Shown: positions 41,261-50,733, numbered from the stretch's first letter. The stretch is 64,000 nucleotides of DNA from Apilactobacillus apisilvae (GCF_023380225.1 NZ_CP093362.1:186001-250000), one strand, 5' to 3'. The notes: generated from the letters alone by a model not told the origin. A program made the numbers and translations.

Positions 41261-41341
41261 AAAGGTTAAATCCTAAATAGGATTTTGAAGTGACCCCCAA
41301 AAGTTGGACAAGAAATTGTTCGATATTTGGAGGTCATTTTT

Positions 41342-41668
41342 TTGGTTAAATTTAATAGCGAGTTTAAATTAAAATTAGTATTAAAATATTTATCAGGAAT
41401 AGGTTCAACTTCGTTGAACCATGAATATGGTATTAAAGGCAGTGCAACATTACTTTCATGGGTACAAATGTATCAAAAATATGGATTTAAAGGTTTAATT
41501 GTGAAAAACAGTAAACAATCATATTCTTATATGTATAAATTAAAAGTGCTGAACTGGATGAAACTCCACAAAAGTTAATATCCAGAAACAGCACTTCACT
41601 TTAATATATCTTCGCCATCTGCCATATTTATATGGGAATGAAGACTAGAAAACGGGACGCTTAATAAC
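41342..41668 (+). pseudogene. IS3 element A OrfA, broken by two stop codons
   Basis: Helix-turn-helix DNA-binding subunit. The frame starts with TTG behind GGAGGT (VKFNSEFKLKLVLKYLSGIGS) and stops after KLHKS at 41576-41578 (TAA). In the same frame YPETALHFNISSPSAIFIWE continues to a TGA and then RLENGTLNNM runs into the downstream frame. Two nonsense codons thus interrupt the protein; the first looks like a single-base change. Confidence 0.8.
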
Positions 41669-42664
41669 ATGAAAATCAAACATCCACTTAAAAAGAATCT
41701 CACAAAAGACAATATAAAGCAAATAAGAATTTTGGAAAACAAGAATTTGGAATTATCAATAAAGCTAAAATATAAGACTATTATAGATAAACATGGTCAA
41801 ACTACAACTATAAAAATAATAAATAGTTTATTTAAAACAACGACACTATCTAAAATTTTAGACATTTTAGGCATTTCAAGAAGCAGTTATTATTATCATA
41901 GGAAAGCTACGCTTTCTTCTTTTAAACAAGACATTGAATTAAAAGTTAAGCAAGCAGTAAATGAACATAAGACCTATGGATATCGCAGAATTACTGCATA
42001 TTTAAATAACAATGGAAAACATGTAAATCATAAGTGTGTACAAAGAATTATGCAGAAGTATAGTCTACAATGTACTCTATTTAGTAAAAGGAAACGCAAA
42101 TATAATTCATACAAGGGACAAGTAGGACATATAGCATCTAATTTATTGAATGGAAAGTTTAAGTCACAACATTTTGGTCATAAAATAACTACTGATGTCA
42201 GTGAGTTTAGATATGGTCATAATTTAATAAATCAAAAGGTTTATTTATCACCAGTAATGGATCTTTATTCAGATCAAATCATTGCATATAATATTAGTGC
42301 ACATCCAACAGTTAAATTTACTTTAGTGGCTTTAAACAAAGCGTTAAATATTATTAATAATAAAGAAATACAAACTATTGTCCACAGTGATCAAGGGATC
42401 CAATATCAAAGTCATGAATGGGTAAACACGATAAAATCATATAATGCGATTCAATCCATGTCCCGTAAAGGGACATGTTTAGACAATGCACAAATGGAAT
42501 CATTCTTTCACATTATGAAAAGTGAAATGATGAATGTACATTATGATACAAAAGAATCCTTAATCCATGCCATGAAAGCTTGGATTAAGGATTATAATGA
42601 AAATAGAATTAAAGAAAAACTAGGATACCAATCACCAAATCAATATTTGGGATTAATATCCTAG
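41669..42664 (+). CDS. IS3-family transposase OrfB (element A)
   Basis: Catalytic subunit of about 331 residues in the same frame as the broken OrfA. A leucine-zipper-like segment (IKQIRILENKNLELSIKLKYK) is followed by a HTH_21-type region (ISRSSYYYHRK) and the rve integrase core with catalytic residues in ITTDVSEFRYG, VHSDQGIQYQ and QMESFFHIMKSE. The core itself is intact, but without OrfA the element is unlikely to move by itself. Confidence 0.9.
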   Translation: MKIKHPLKKNLTKDNIKQIRILENKNLELSIKLKYKTIIDKHGQTTTIKIINSLFKTTTLSKILDILGISRSSYYYHRKATLSSFKQDIELKVKQAVNEHKTYGYRRITAYLNNNGKHVNHKCVQRIMQKYSLQCTLFSKRKRKYNSYKGQVGHIASNLLNGKFKSQHFGHKITTDVSEFRYGHNLINQKVYLSPVMDLYSDQIIAYNISAHPTVKFTLVALNKALNIINNKEIQTIVHSDQGIQYQSHEWVNTIKSYNAIQSMSRKGTCLDNAQMESFFHIMKSEMMNVHYDTKESLIHAMKAWIKDYNENRIKEKLGYQSPNQYLGLIS

Positions 42665-42698
42665 AAAAATGTTGTCCAACTTTTGGGGGTCAGATCAT

Positions 42699-43529
42699 TT
42701 AACCCTTTTTTTCGTATTTTTTCATAAATTCGGGAATTCTTTGAATAATATGAGTTGGTAAAACTACATATTGATTTTTAGCTAATTCATCGGCAATTGC
42801 ACTATGTAAAAATACAGCTGATAATACTGCATTATATTCATTAGAAAACTGTGCCACAAAGCCGCCAATCATACCAGCTAAAGTATCACCCATACCTCCG
42901 GTTGCTTGTGCTGGAGTACCTCCAGGATTTTTAAAAACTTTTTCTTTATTATAAATTTCAGTGTGATGTGATTTTAATACAACAATACTATCTAACTTAT
43001 TAACAACTTTCATGTTATTATCTTCATTTTGGTCACTTATTTTAATACCTGAAAGTCGTTGCCATTCCATTTGATGGGGAGTAAAAATAATTTGATTATC
43101 AGGTAATGTTAAATCATATTGATTAATCATTGTAATTGCAGAACTATCGATAACTAAAATTTGCTTATTATTAACTAGTTTAAAAACTTTACTTATTATT
43201 TTTAAACTATTTTTATTAGTTCCAAGTCCAGGTCCAATTACTATTACATTAAAAGTAGGAATAAGCTTTTCTAGTTCACTATCATCATTATAGTTAGCGA
43301 ACATTGCTTCTGGAGCATGGTCGTGAAGACTAGTTAAATTAACAGGATCAGTCAAAGTTGTAATTAATCCTGCCCCAGAGTTTAACGCAGCCTCAGTTGC
43401 CATAATAATAGCTCCACCAAAATTAGTATTACCACCGATCAAGCCAACTTTACCATAAGTACCCTTATAACTATCATTAGGACGAACTCTTATAGTATTT
43501 TTAACCACAGACAAATCTATATTTTTCAT
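42699..43529 (-). CDS. nnrD: ADP-dependent NAD(P)H-hydrate dehydratase
   Basis: Metabolite-repair enzyme of 276 residues that converts damaged NAD(P)HX back to NAD(P)H. It shows KGTYGKVGLIGGNTNFGGAIIMATEAALNSGAGL, TPHQMEWQRLSG and the ribokinase-like GGTPAQATGGMGDTLAGMIGGFVAQ. The usual NnrE epimerase domain is absent, as in other stand-alone lactobacillus proteins. GGAGGAT precedes the ATG. The stop codon lies in the arm of the terminator split by the IS3 element. Confidence 0.93.
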   Translation of the reverse strand: MKNIDLSVVKNTIRVRPNDSYKGTYGKVGLIGGNTNFGGAIIMATEAALNSGAGLITTLTDPVNLTSLHDHAPEAMFANYNDDSELEKLIPTFNVIVIGPGLGTNKNSLKIISKVFKLVNNKQILVIDSSAITMINQYDLTLPDNQIIFTPHQMEWQRLSGIKISDQNEDNNMKVVNKLDSIVVLKSHHTEIYNKEKVFKNPGGTPAQATGGMGDTLAGMIGGFVAQFSNEYNAVLSAVFLHSAIADELAKNQYVVLPTHIIQRIPEFMKKYEKKG

Positions 43530-43635
43530 TCTGTATCCTCCTAATTAAAACTAATAATTTAATTATAGCATTCTATATTTGTAAAGTTCACTGATAACCG
43601 CTAAGATGTAGTTATTAACACTAGGGGGTATATGC

Positions 43636-45045
43636 ATGATAAACTGGAAGAAACAAGCTAAAAAATATAAAGATGATTATTTAAATGATTTGAAAACATT
43701 AATTTCTATCGATAGTGAACGTGATGATAATAATAGTAGCAAAGATTTCCCACTAGGAAAGGGACCTGCTGATGCTTTAAAAAAATATTTATCGTTTGGT
43801 GAACGTGATGGTTTTAAAACCAAAAATTTAGATAATTTAGTAGGTTATATTGAATACGGTGAAGGTGATAAGACTTTTGCAATTTTAGCTCATGCTGACG
43901 TCATGCCTGCTGGTGAAGGCTGGGATACTAATCCGTTTGAAATGGTTGTTAAAGATGGTAATGCTTATGGTCGTGGTGTCTCTGATGACAAGGGACCGGG
44001 ATTAGCAGCTTATTATGGATTGAAAATTATGAAAGATAATAATATTAAACCTAATTGTAAAATTAGATTTATAGTAGGTACTGATGAAGAAAGTAATTGG
44101 ACAGGAATGAAACATTACTTTGATTTAGAACCCGAGCCTGATTTTGGTTTTTCACCTGATGCTGAATTTCCAGTAATTAATGGTGAAAAGGGTAATACTA
44201 CTTTTGAAAATACTTTTAATAATAATCAATCTCAAAATGCAAGTTGTGTATTAAAAAATTTTGATTCTGGATTACGTGAAAATATGGTACCTCGTGATGC
44301 TTATGCTGATATTTTAGTAAATGATAAAGACGAAATTAATTCCCAATTCACTACTTTTATGGAAGATAATGATTTAAAAGGAAATTCAGAAATCACTGAA
44401 AATGGGATTAAACTACATTTAATTGGTAAATCAGCACATGGAATGGAACCTAAAAATGGAGTTAACTCCGGAACTTATTTAGCAACATTTTTAAGTGAAT
44501 TTTCATTTACTGAAGATGCCGATAATTTCTTAACGTTTATTTCTAAATATTTGCATAACGACTCAAGAGCTAATCATTTAGCAACAAATTATCATGATAA
44601 AATTATGGGTGATTTAACAATGAATGTTGGAATTATGAAATTTAGTCAAACAGACGGTGGATTTATTAATACCAATTTTAGATACCCTAAGGGAATTTCA
44701 GTAGAAAATATTGAAGAGCATTTAAACAATGCAATTTCTAAATTTTCAGGTGTTGTAAAAAATACTGATAATATGGTTCCTCATTATGTGGATCCTGCTG
44801 ATCCAATTGTAAATCGTTTAATTAGTATTTATCGTGATCAGACTGGTGTTAAGAAAGCAGAACCTGAAGTTGTTGGTGGTGGAACTTACGGTAGAATGAT
44901 GAAGCGTGGAGTTGCATTTGGTGCTTTATTTCCATGGACCGAAGATACCATGCATCAAGCTAATGAGTTTCAACCGATCGATGATTTAATATTAGCGATG
45001 TCAATTTATTCTCAATCTATTACAGATTTATCAACTGATAAATAA
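43636..45045 (+). CDS. pepV: Dipeptidase PepV
   Basis: Cytosolic zinc M20-family dipeptidase of 469 residues that cleaves dipeptides from imported peptides. Metal and catalytic motifs are AILAHADVMPAGEGWDTNPF, RGVSDDKGPG, GTDEESNWTGMKHYF, SPDAEFPVINGEKG and, near the end, EDTMHQANEF. AGGGGGT precedes the ATG. It is a single gene, convergent with the deoxynucleoside kinase, with an IS3 element between. Confidence 0.96.
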   Translation: MINWKKQAKKYKDDYLNDLKTLISIDSERDDNNSSKDFPLGKGPADALKKYLSFGERDGFKTKNLDNLVGYIEYGEGDKTFAILAHADVMPAGEGWDTNPFEMVVKDGNAYGRGVSDDKGPGLAAYYGLKIMKDNNIKPNCKIRFIVGTDEESNWTGMKHYFDLEPEPDFGFSPDAEFPVINGEKGNTTFENTFNNNQSQNASCVLKNFDSGLRENMVPRDAYADILVNDKDEINSQFTTFMEDNDLKGNSEITENGIKLHLIGKSAHGMEPKNGVNSGTYLATFLSEFSFTEDADNFLTFISKYLHNDSRANHLATNYHDKIMGDLTMNVGIMKFSQTDGGFINTNFRYPKGISVENIEEHLNNAISKFSGVVKNTDNMVPHYVDPADPIVNRLISIYRDQTGVKKAEPEVVGGGTYGRMMKRGVAFGALFPWTEDTMHQANEFQPIDDLILAMSIYSQSITDLSTDK

Positions 45046-45058
45046 AAAAGGGAGCTAT

Positions 45059-46352
45059 GGAACTGAAGTTATAATATTGAACAGATAAATAAAAGCACTT
45101 TCGATAAAAGTATTATTTTAATTTGGTAAAATAATATAATTCGGAGGTGTTTTTTGTATGACTAATAATAAATATTCATATGAAACTAAACTAGAAGCCG
45201 TTCGGCTTCTTAATGAAGGTGTTCCTGGTAGAAAGATTTGTAAAATACTTGGTTTAAAGAGTGACGGCTTAATTTATACATGGCGGAAATATGTAAGAAA
45301 TGGTGATTATTATCGTTTGAATCAAAAGCCTGGCAAACAATATAAATATAATAAAGGCAATTTAGAAATACCTAGTGACGTCAGAAAAGATATGGAAATT
45401 AAACAAATGAAGTAAGAACTTGAAGTTATAAAAAAATATTTAATCATGGAAGGGCTGTGGTAAATCAAGCTACTATTAAATTAATCGATACTTTCACATC
45501 CAAAATACCTTTAGTTAGGATTTGTAAGTATCTCAATATATCTAGAAGTACCTATTACTATCATAAAACACATGCAGCTCATTTTAATTTAAGTCAGATT
45601 GAACAGGAGATTCAACAACTATGTATAAAAACAAAGTTTTTATATGGTTATCGTAAAATTTATGCACTAATTAATAAGCACTTAAAATGCAGTGTTAGTA
45701 AAGTTCAAAGAATTATGGCTAAATACAATTGGTGGTGTCGTATTAAACGTAAAAGATCTCATCGACCTGGTAATCCGTTCAAACAATTTGATAATATAAT
45801 TAATCGTGATTGGAACATTAGTTTACCAAATCGTAAATTAACCACTGATATCACTTATATTCCTTGCGGAAATAAAATGTTGTACCTCTCTACAATTATG
45901 GATAGTTTTAATTCGGAAATTATTGCTCATAAAATTTCTAATCATCCAAATACCCAATTGGCATTAGATACACTAAATCAATTAGGCTATTTAAGTGGTG
46001 CTATCATTCATAGTGATCAGGGTTCTACTTATACTTAGCGTGAATTTTTTGAATTAGCACGCAAAAAAGGCGCCATCAGAAGTATGTCCCGTAAAGGGAC
46101 GCCAGCTGATAACGCCATCATTGAATCATTTCACTCCAACCTAAAGACTGAAATGATATACACACAAGCTAAACCTAAAGGTTTAGCAGATACTATTAAG
46201 TGTGTGAATAATTATATCAAATTTTTGAATAATAAACGAATTTTAACAAAATTAAGCAACCAATCACCTGTAGAGTACAGGAAATCAGTTGCCCAATTAA
46301 ATAATTAGAAAGCTGCTTTTATTTATTTGTTCAAAATAATAGTTGCAGTTCC
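45059..46352 (+). mobile_element. IS3-family insertion sequence B
   Basis: 1294 bp with imperfect inverted ends (GGAACTGAAGTTATAATATT on the left; GGAACTGCAACTATTATTTT on the right, other strand). The flanks read TAT on both sides, a 3-bp target duplication typical of IS3. The host arms GGGAGCTAT (left) and TATTAGCTCTC (right), with outer A-run and T-run, form a terminator hairpin between pepV and the kinase gene; the element lies at its centre. Nearly identical to element C. Confidence 0.92.
45158..46308 (+). pseudogene. IS3 element B transposase OrfAB, broken
   Basis: OrfA (45158-45415, HTH protein opening TNNKYSYETKLEAVRLLNEG) ends early at a TAA where element C has GAA, removing the last 16 residues. 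OrfB continues from 45457 (GTG) with the integrase core (TTDITYI, HSDQGSTYT) and is cut by TAG at 46036-46038. The last part with catalytic Glu (NAIIESFHSNLKTE) follows in frame to 46308. Two nonsense codons make it inactive. Confidence 0.88.
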
Positions 46353-46367
46353 TATTAGCTCTCTTTT

Positions 46368-47003
46368 TTATTTTCTGATTTTCTTTAATTCATTATCAAT
46401 TTGATTTAATATAATTTCAACATTTTTTTCTTCTGATAAATCGTATTTTTGTAAATCAATTTTCATTTTTGGGCTTGCATCGTAATCTTCGTACCAATTT
46501 TTGTAAGCTGACCACATATTATAATAATAATCTTTTAATTTCGGATTATTATCAAATTGTTCATAATCACGACCACGTTTCTTAATTCTTTTTAAAATGG
46601 TTTCGAAATCAGTTTGCGCATATACCATTAAATCAGGGGCCTTCTTAGGTAAAGCTTCTAATTCTGACATCATACGGTCTAACAATGATAAATAAATCTT
46701 CAATTCTGAATCAGTGATGTTTCCTTCTACATTGTTTTGTTTGGTAAATAATGCATCTTCATAAATAGAGCGATCTAAAATATTATTATCATCAGACAAT
46801 GCCTTCTTGATCATTTCAAAACGTTTATTTAAAAAGTATATCTGTAACAAAAATCCGTATTGTTTTGGATCCTTGTAATATAAAGGCAGAACTGGATTTC
46901 CCCCAACTGGTTCGTAAAAAGCTTTAGTATCAAGATGTTTAGCAATCTTTTCAGTTAGTGTAGTTTTTCCCACGCCAATCATTCCTGCAGTAATTATCAC
47001 CAT
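46368..47003 (-). CDS. Deoxynucleoside kinase
   Basis: Cytosolic salvage enzyme of 211 residues phosphorylating deoxyadenosine or deoxyguanosine. P-loop ITAGMIGVGKTTLTEKIAK lies at the N-terminus, followed by FYEPVGGNPVLPLYY and the DRS motif ILDRSIYEDALF, with the lid-like KRIKKRGRDYEQ. The ATG behind AAGGAG was chosen over a TTG 21 bases upstream. The dAK versus dGK preference cannot be told. Only one gene is present here, whereas some lactobacilli carry a tandem dAK/dGK pair. Confidence 0.92.
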   Translation of the reverse strand: MVIITAGMIGVGKTTLTEKIAKHLDTKAFYEPVGGNPVLPLYYKDPKQYGFLLQIYFLNKRFEMIKKALSDDNNILDRSIYEDALFTKQNNVEGNITDSELKIYLSLLDRMMSELEALPKKAPDLMVYAQTDFETILKRIKKRGRDYEQFDNNPKLKDYYYNMWSAYKNWYEDYDASPKMKIDLQKYDLSEEKNVEIILNQIDNELKKIRK

Positions 47004-47059
47004 ATTAACTCCTTGTTTAAACAATAATATTAATATTCTATCATATTTGATATAAGCAC

Positions 47060-47092
47060 AAAAAAATACCTTGAATAAATTATCAAGGTATT
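47060..47092 (-). terminator. Rho-independent terminator after mscL
   Basis: Stem TACCTTGA / TCAAGGTA with outer A-run that reads as a T-run on the minus strand. It separates mscL from the kinase gene. Confidence 0.88.
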
Positions 47093-47099
47093 AATCCAA

Positions 47100-47465
47100 T
47101 TATTTATTTTCATTTTTTAATAGATCACGAATTTCACTAAGTAATACATCTGTTTTACTATCTTTAGCTGTTGTATCACGTTTAGTCAACTTGTTGAATG
47201 CTCTTACCATTAAGAAAATAATAAATGCAATAATGATAAAGTTTATGATTGCTTCAATGAATGAACCTACTTTAAATTGGGCACTTCCAACAGAGAAAAC
47301 CAATCCAGATAAATTAATTTGTCCCAAGAATAAACCTAAGAATGGATTAATCAGGTCAGTAGTAAGAGATTTAACGATTGCTGTAAAAGCAGAACCGATG
47401 ATAACACCAACAGCTAAATCAACTACACTACCTCTGGAAAGGAATGCTTTAAAATCTTTAAACAT
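47100..47465 (-). CDS. mscL: Large-conductance mechanosensitive channel MscL
   Basis: Homopentameric membrane channel of 121 residues that opens on hypo-osmotic shock. The N-terminal FKAFLSRGSVVDLAVGVIIGSAFTAIVKSLTTDLINP is the family hallmark (helix 1). A second helix FIEAIINFIIIAFIIFLMVRAFNKL and a short charged tail follow. GAGAGGTG precedes the ATG. It is divergent from the S53 peptidase gene. Confidence 0.96.
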   Translation of the reverse strand: MFKDFKAFLSRGSVVDLAVGVIIGSAFTAIVKSLTTDLINPFLGLFLGQINLSGLVFSVGSAQFKVGSFIEAIINFIIIAFIIFLMVRAFNKLTKRDTTAKDSKTDVLLSEIRDLLKNENK

Positions 47466-47604
47466 ATAAATAACACCTCTCTATACAAATCTTAGTTATT
47501 ATTATGATAACATAAAATTAATTAAATATAATTATAAATGTTATACTAACCATATATTAAGCAATATAAATAATTGATAAAGTACATTGAAGGGTGATTT
47601 TTGG

Positions 47605-49404
47605 ATGAATAGAAAAAGTAAAATTATTTTTGTATTATTTTTGGTGATTTTTCTTATTTGTTTACAAAATAATTTTTTCGTAACAAATGTAAGTGCTAAA
47701 GAAACATTAAAGTCTACAAAAATTAGTGATAATAATCATAATTTATCTACGACTAAAAATATGGATTTTTTAGTCGTAATGAAACCCAGACATAATGATG
47801 AACTAAGTAAATTTGTTTTAAAGTCAAACAATAAAAAATTCATTTCACCTGATGCTTTCAGCAAAAAATATGGTCAAAGTGGATATAAGATTAATAATAT
47901 AATAAAATACTTAAAAAAATATCATTTATCTACAAAATTATACAAAGGGAACATTGTGTTGAATGTCTCTGGTAGTATGCAAAATATAAAGAAGGCACTT
48001 CATTTTGAATCAAAAAATGTACATAAAGATGGAGTTGATATAACAGCTCCTAATCATAAATTGTCTTTACCAAAACGTTATAACAAATATATTATTGATA
48101 TCATTGGATTTAACAATTATGATAATATCAACAAGAAAGTTAATAACATTGATACTAATAAACCAGAACAATTAAAAAAGGGTGGACCTGATAAATTCAT
48201 TAATCAATATAATATATCGCCCTTATATAAAGATTATTCTAAAAATTCTTCTATTGGAATAATTTCTTTTGGCAGTTTTAATAAATCTGATGTTAGTCAT
48301 TTTTGGTCAAAAATGAAAGTTCCAAGTTCAAATAATCGTATTTATATTCATAAGCAAAAAAATAGTAAGATGATTAACAATAGTGATGAAACAGCAATGG
48401 ATTTAGAACAAGCAGGAACAATCGCACCAAAATCTAAAATAAACGTTTATTTATCATCACCCACAGTTTTTGGGATGTTAAATAGTTTATCTGAATCAAT
48501 TAGCGATAATAAGTCAGATACACTTTCATTAAGTTGGGGAATTAGTGAAGCAGAAATTCAAAAAGAAATTAAATTAGGCATTTTGAGCAAACATTATAAT
48601 AAAATTATTAACTTGATTTTGGAACAAGCTGCTGCTCAAGGTATTAGCTTTTTTAATGCATCGGGTGATAATGGAGCATATGACGGAATTTCTTCAGGAA
48701 TAACTAAACTAACTGTTGAAACGCCATCTTCATCTCCATACGTGACGTCAGTTGGTGCTACAAGTTTGCCAATTAATTATCGAGTTAACAATCAACAAAT
48801 ATCTATTGATAAAGAAAGAGCATGGTCTAATGACTTTTTGTATCCTTACTTTAATCTTTTAAAAATATATAATGAAAATAGCTCAATTTTTATTCCTAGT
48901 TATTTTGCTGGATCAGGTGGTGGATTTAGTGAGATGAATTCATTACCTAGTTATCAAAAAAATGTTAAGGGTGTCGGTACTTTTAATGCCAAAGACTATT
49001 GGAATATGAATAGTGGTTATGCTCAACAATATAGTACTCCTCAAACTGTCACTGGTAGAAAAACAGGAAGAAATTTGCCTGATATTGTGGCTAATGGAGA
49101 TCCGCAAACTGGTTATTTAGTTTATAATAACGGTAAATGGAACATTGATGGGGGTACCAGTATTGTTACTCCACAAATTGCTGGTGTTAATTCTTTAATG
49201 ATTTCCAAATCACATCATCGCATGGGACTTTGGAATCCTAAAATATACGATTATGCTAAGACTAGTAAAACGCCTTTTAAATCTATTAATGATAAAGATA
49301 ATAACAGTAATTTGTACTATACAGGACAGTCAAATACTATTTACAATCAAGCAACCGGTTTAGGAACGGCCGATTATTATAAATTATTTAAACTAATGAA
49401 ATAA
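47605..49404 (+). CDS. Secreted S53 family (sedolisin/kumamolisin) serine peptidase with pro-domain
   Basis: Exported protein of 599 residues. A signal peptide (basic NRKSK, hydrophobic core, VSA-K cleavage near residue 31) is followed by a pro-kumamolisin activation domain (about residues 45-155) and the peptidase domain. Catalytic motifs are DETAMDLEQAG (Glu and Asp about residues 261 and 265), FNASGDNGAYDG (oxyanion Asp, about 354) and DGGTSIVTPQIAG (Ser, about 517). Near the C-terminus NQATGLGTADYYKL holds the calcium-site type motif. The start ATG lies 6 bases behind AAGGGTGAT. Acidic-pH protein cleavage is expected from the family; the natural substrate is unknown. It is flanked by two direct IS3 copies with mscL and the kinase. 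Confidence 0.92.
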   Translation: MNRKSKIIFVLFLVIFLICLQNNFFVTNVSAKETLKSTKISDNNHNLSTTKNMDFLVVMKPRHNDELSKFVLKSNNKKFISPDAFSKKYGQSGYKINNIIKYLKKYHLSTKLYKGNIVLNVSGSMQNIKKALHFESKNVHKDGVDITAPNHKLSLPKRYNKYIIDIIGFNNYDNINKKVNNIDTNKPEQLKKGGPDKFINQYNISPLYKDYSKNSSIGIISFGSFNKSDVSHFWSKMKVPSSNNRIYIHKQKNSKMINNSDETAMDLEQAGTIAPKSKINVYLSSPTVFGMLNSLSESISDNKSDTLSLSWGISEAEIQKEIKLGILSKHYNKIINLILEQAAAQGISFFNASGDNGAYDGISSGITKLTVETPSSSPYVTSVGATSLPINYRVNNQQISIDKERAWSNDFLYPYFNLLKIYNENSSIFIPSYFAGSGGGFSEMNSLPSYQKNVKGVGTFNAKDYWNMNSGYAQQYSTPQTVTGRKTGRNLPDIVANGDPQTGYLVYNNGKWNIDGGTSIVTPQIAGVNSLMISKSHHRMGLWNPKIYDYAKTSKTPFKSINDKDNNSNLYYTGQSNTIYNQATGLGTADYYKLFKLMK

Positions 49405-49520
49405 AAAAGCAATGACAATTAGGAACTGAATTTATAATATTGAACAGATAAATAAAAGCACTTTCGATAAAAGTATTATTTTAATTTGGTAAAATAATAT
49501 AATTCGGAGGTGTTTTTTGT

Positions 49521-49826
49521 ATGACTAATAATAAATATTCATATGAAACTAAACTAGAAGCCGTTCGGCTTCTTAATGAAGGTGTTCCTGGTAGAAAGAT
49601 TTGTAAAATACTTGGTTTAAAGAGTGACGGCTTAATTTATACATGGCGGAAATATGTAAGAAATGGTGATTATTATCGTTTGAATCAAAAGCCTGGCAAA
49701 AAATATAAATATAATAAAGGCAATTTAGAAATACCTAGTGACGTCAGAAAAGATATGGAAATTAAACAAATGAAGGAAGAACTTGAAGTTATAAAAAAAT
49801 ATTTAATTATGGAAGGGCTGTGGTAA
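49521..49826 (+). CDS. IS3 element C OrfA
   Basis: Intact 101-residue helix-turn-helix subunit (SYETKLEAVRLLNEGVPGRKICKILGL) with a Lys/Glu coiled coil at the end (IKQMKEELEVIKKYLIMEGLW). GGAGGTG precedes the ATG. OrfB overlaps its last 7 bases, the usual IS3 arrangement where a -1 shift makes the fusion. Confidence 0.9.
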   Translation: MTNNKYSYETKLEAVRLLNEGVPGRKICKILGLKSDGLIYTWRKYVRNGDYYRLNQKPGKKYKYNKGNLEIPSDVRKDMEIKQMKEELEVIKKYLIMEGLW

Positions 49827-50671
49827 ATCAAGCTACTATTAAATTAATCGATACTTTCACATCCAAAATACCTTTAGTTAGGATTTGTCATTATCTCAAT
49901 ATATCTAGAAGTACCTATTACTATCATAAAACACATGCAGCTCATTTTAATTTAAGTCAGATTGAACAGGAGATTCAACAACTATGTATAAAAACAAAGT
50001 TTTTATATGGTTATCGTAAAATTTATGCACTAATTAATAAGCACTTAAAATGCAGTGTTAGTAAAGTTCAAAGGATTATGGCTAAATACAATTGGGGGTG
50101 TCGTATTAAACGTAAAAGATCTCATCGACCTGGTAATCCGTTCAAACAATTTGATAATATAATCAATCGTGATTGGAACATTAGTTTACCAAATCGTAAA
50201 TTAACCACTGATATCACTTATATTCCTTGCGGAAATAAAATGTTGTACCTCTCTACAATTATGGATAGTTTTAATTCGGAAATTATTGCTCATAAAATTT
50301 CTAATCATCCAAATACCCAATTGGCATTAGATACACTAAATCAATTAGGCTATTTAAGTGGTGCTATCATTCATAGTGATCAGGGTTCTACTTATACTTA
50401 GCGTGAATTTTTTGAATTAGCACGCAAAAAAGGCGCCATCAGAAGTATGTCCCGTAAAGGGACGCCAGCTGATAACGCCATCATTGAATCATTTCACTCC
50501 AACCTAAAGACTGAAATGATATACACACAAGCTAAACCTAAAGGTTTAGCAGATACTATTAAGTGTGTGAATAATTATATCAAATTTTTGAATAATAAAC
50601 GAATTTTAACAAAATTAAGCAACCAATCACCTGTAGAGTACAGGAAATCAGTTGCCCAATTAAATAATTAG
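49820..50671 (+). pseudogene. IS3 element C OrfB with in-frame amber codon
   Basis: GTG-started integrase subunit. The core holds KLTTDITYIPCG and IIHSDQGSTYT, then a TAG at 50399-50401, then REFFELARKKGAIRSMSRKGTPADNAIIESFHSNLKTE with the catalytic Glu in the same frame. One nonsense codon separates the second Asp from the Glu. The same TAG occurs in element B, so it predates the duplication or the codon is read through. Confidence 0.88.
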
Positions 50672-50733
50672 AAAGCTGCTTTTATTTATTTGTTCAAAAT
50701 AATAGTTGCAGTTCCTAATTGTCATTGCTTTTT

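Larger units (their letters stand above)
41291..42692 (+). mobile_element. IS3-family insertion sequence A (IS150-like)
   Basis: 1402 bp with inverted repeats of about 20 bases: TGACCCCCAAAAGTTGGACA at the left and its complement at the right. No clear target duplication is seen (flanks AAG and GAT). It lies between convergent ytgP-type and nnrD genes. The host sequences on either side, GGTTAAAT (41264-41271) and ATTTAACC (42697-42704), are complementary arms with A-run and T-run, i.e. a split bidirectional terminator. Confidence 0.92.
49422..50715 (+). mobile_element. IS3-family insertion sequence C, in the centre of a terminator hairpin
   Basis: 1294 bp, nearly identical to element B and in the same orientation. 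It is flanked by perfect 13-base host inverted arms GCAATGACAATTA (49409-49421) and TAATTGTCATTGC (50716-50728), with AAAAAA and TTTTTT outside. That is a bidirectional terminator between the S53 peptidase and the 50734-51054 gene, interrupted exactly at its symmetry axis. The target duplication is at most TA. Confidence 0.93.

Noticed and set aside
41291-50715. The IS-rich stretch as an integrated plasmid or genomic island
   Set aside because: The genes between the elements (nnrD, pepV, dNK, mscL) are ordinary chromosomal lactobacillus genes with the same base composition; no integrase, att site or replication gene was seen.
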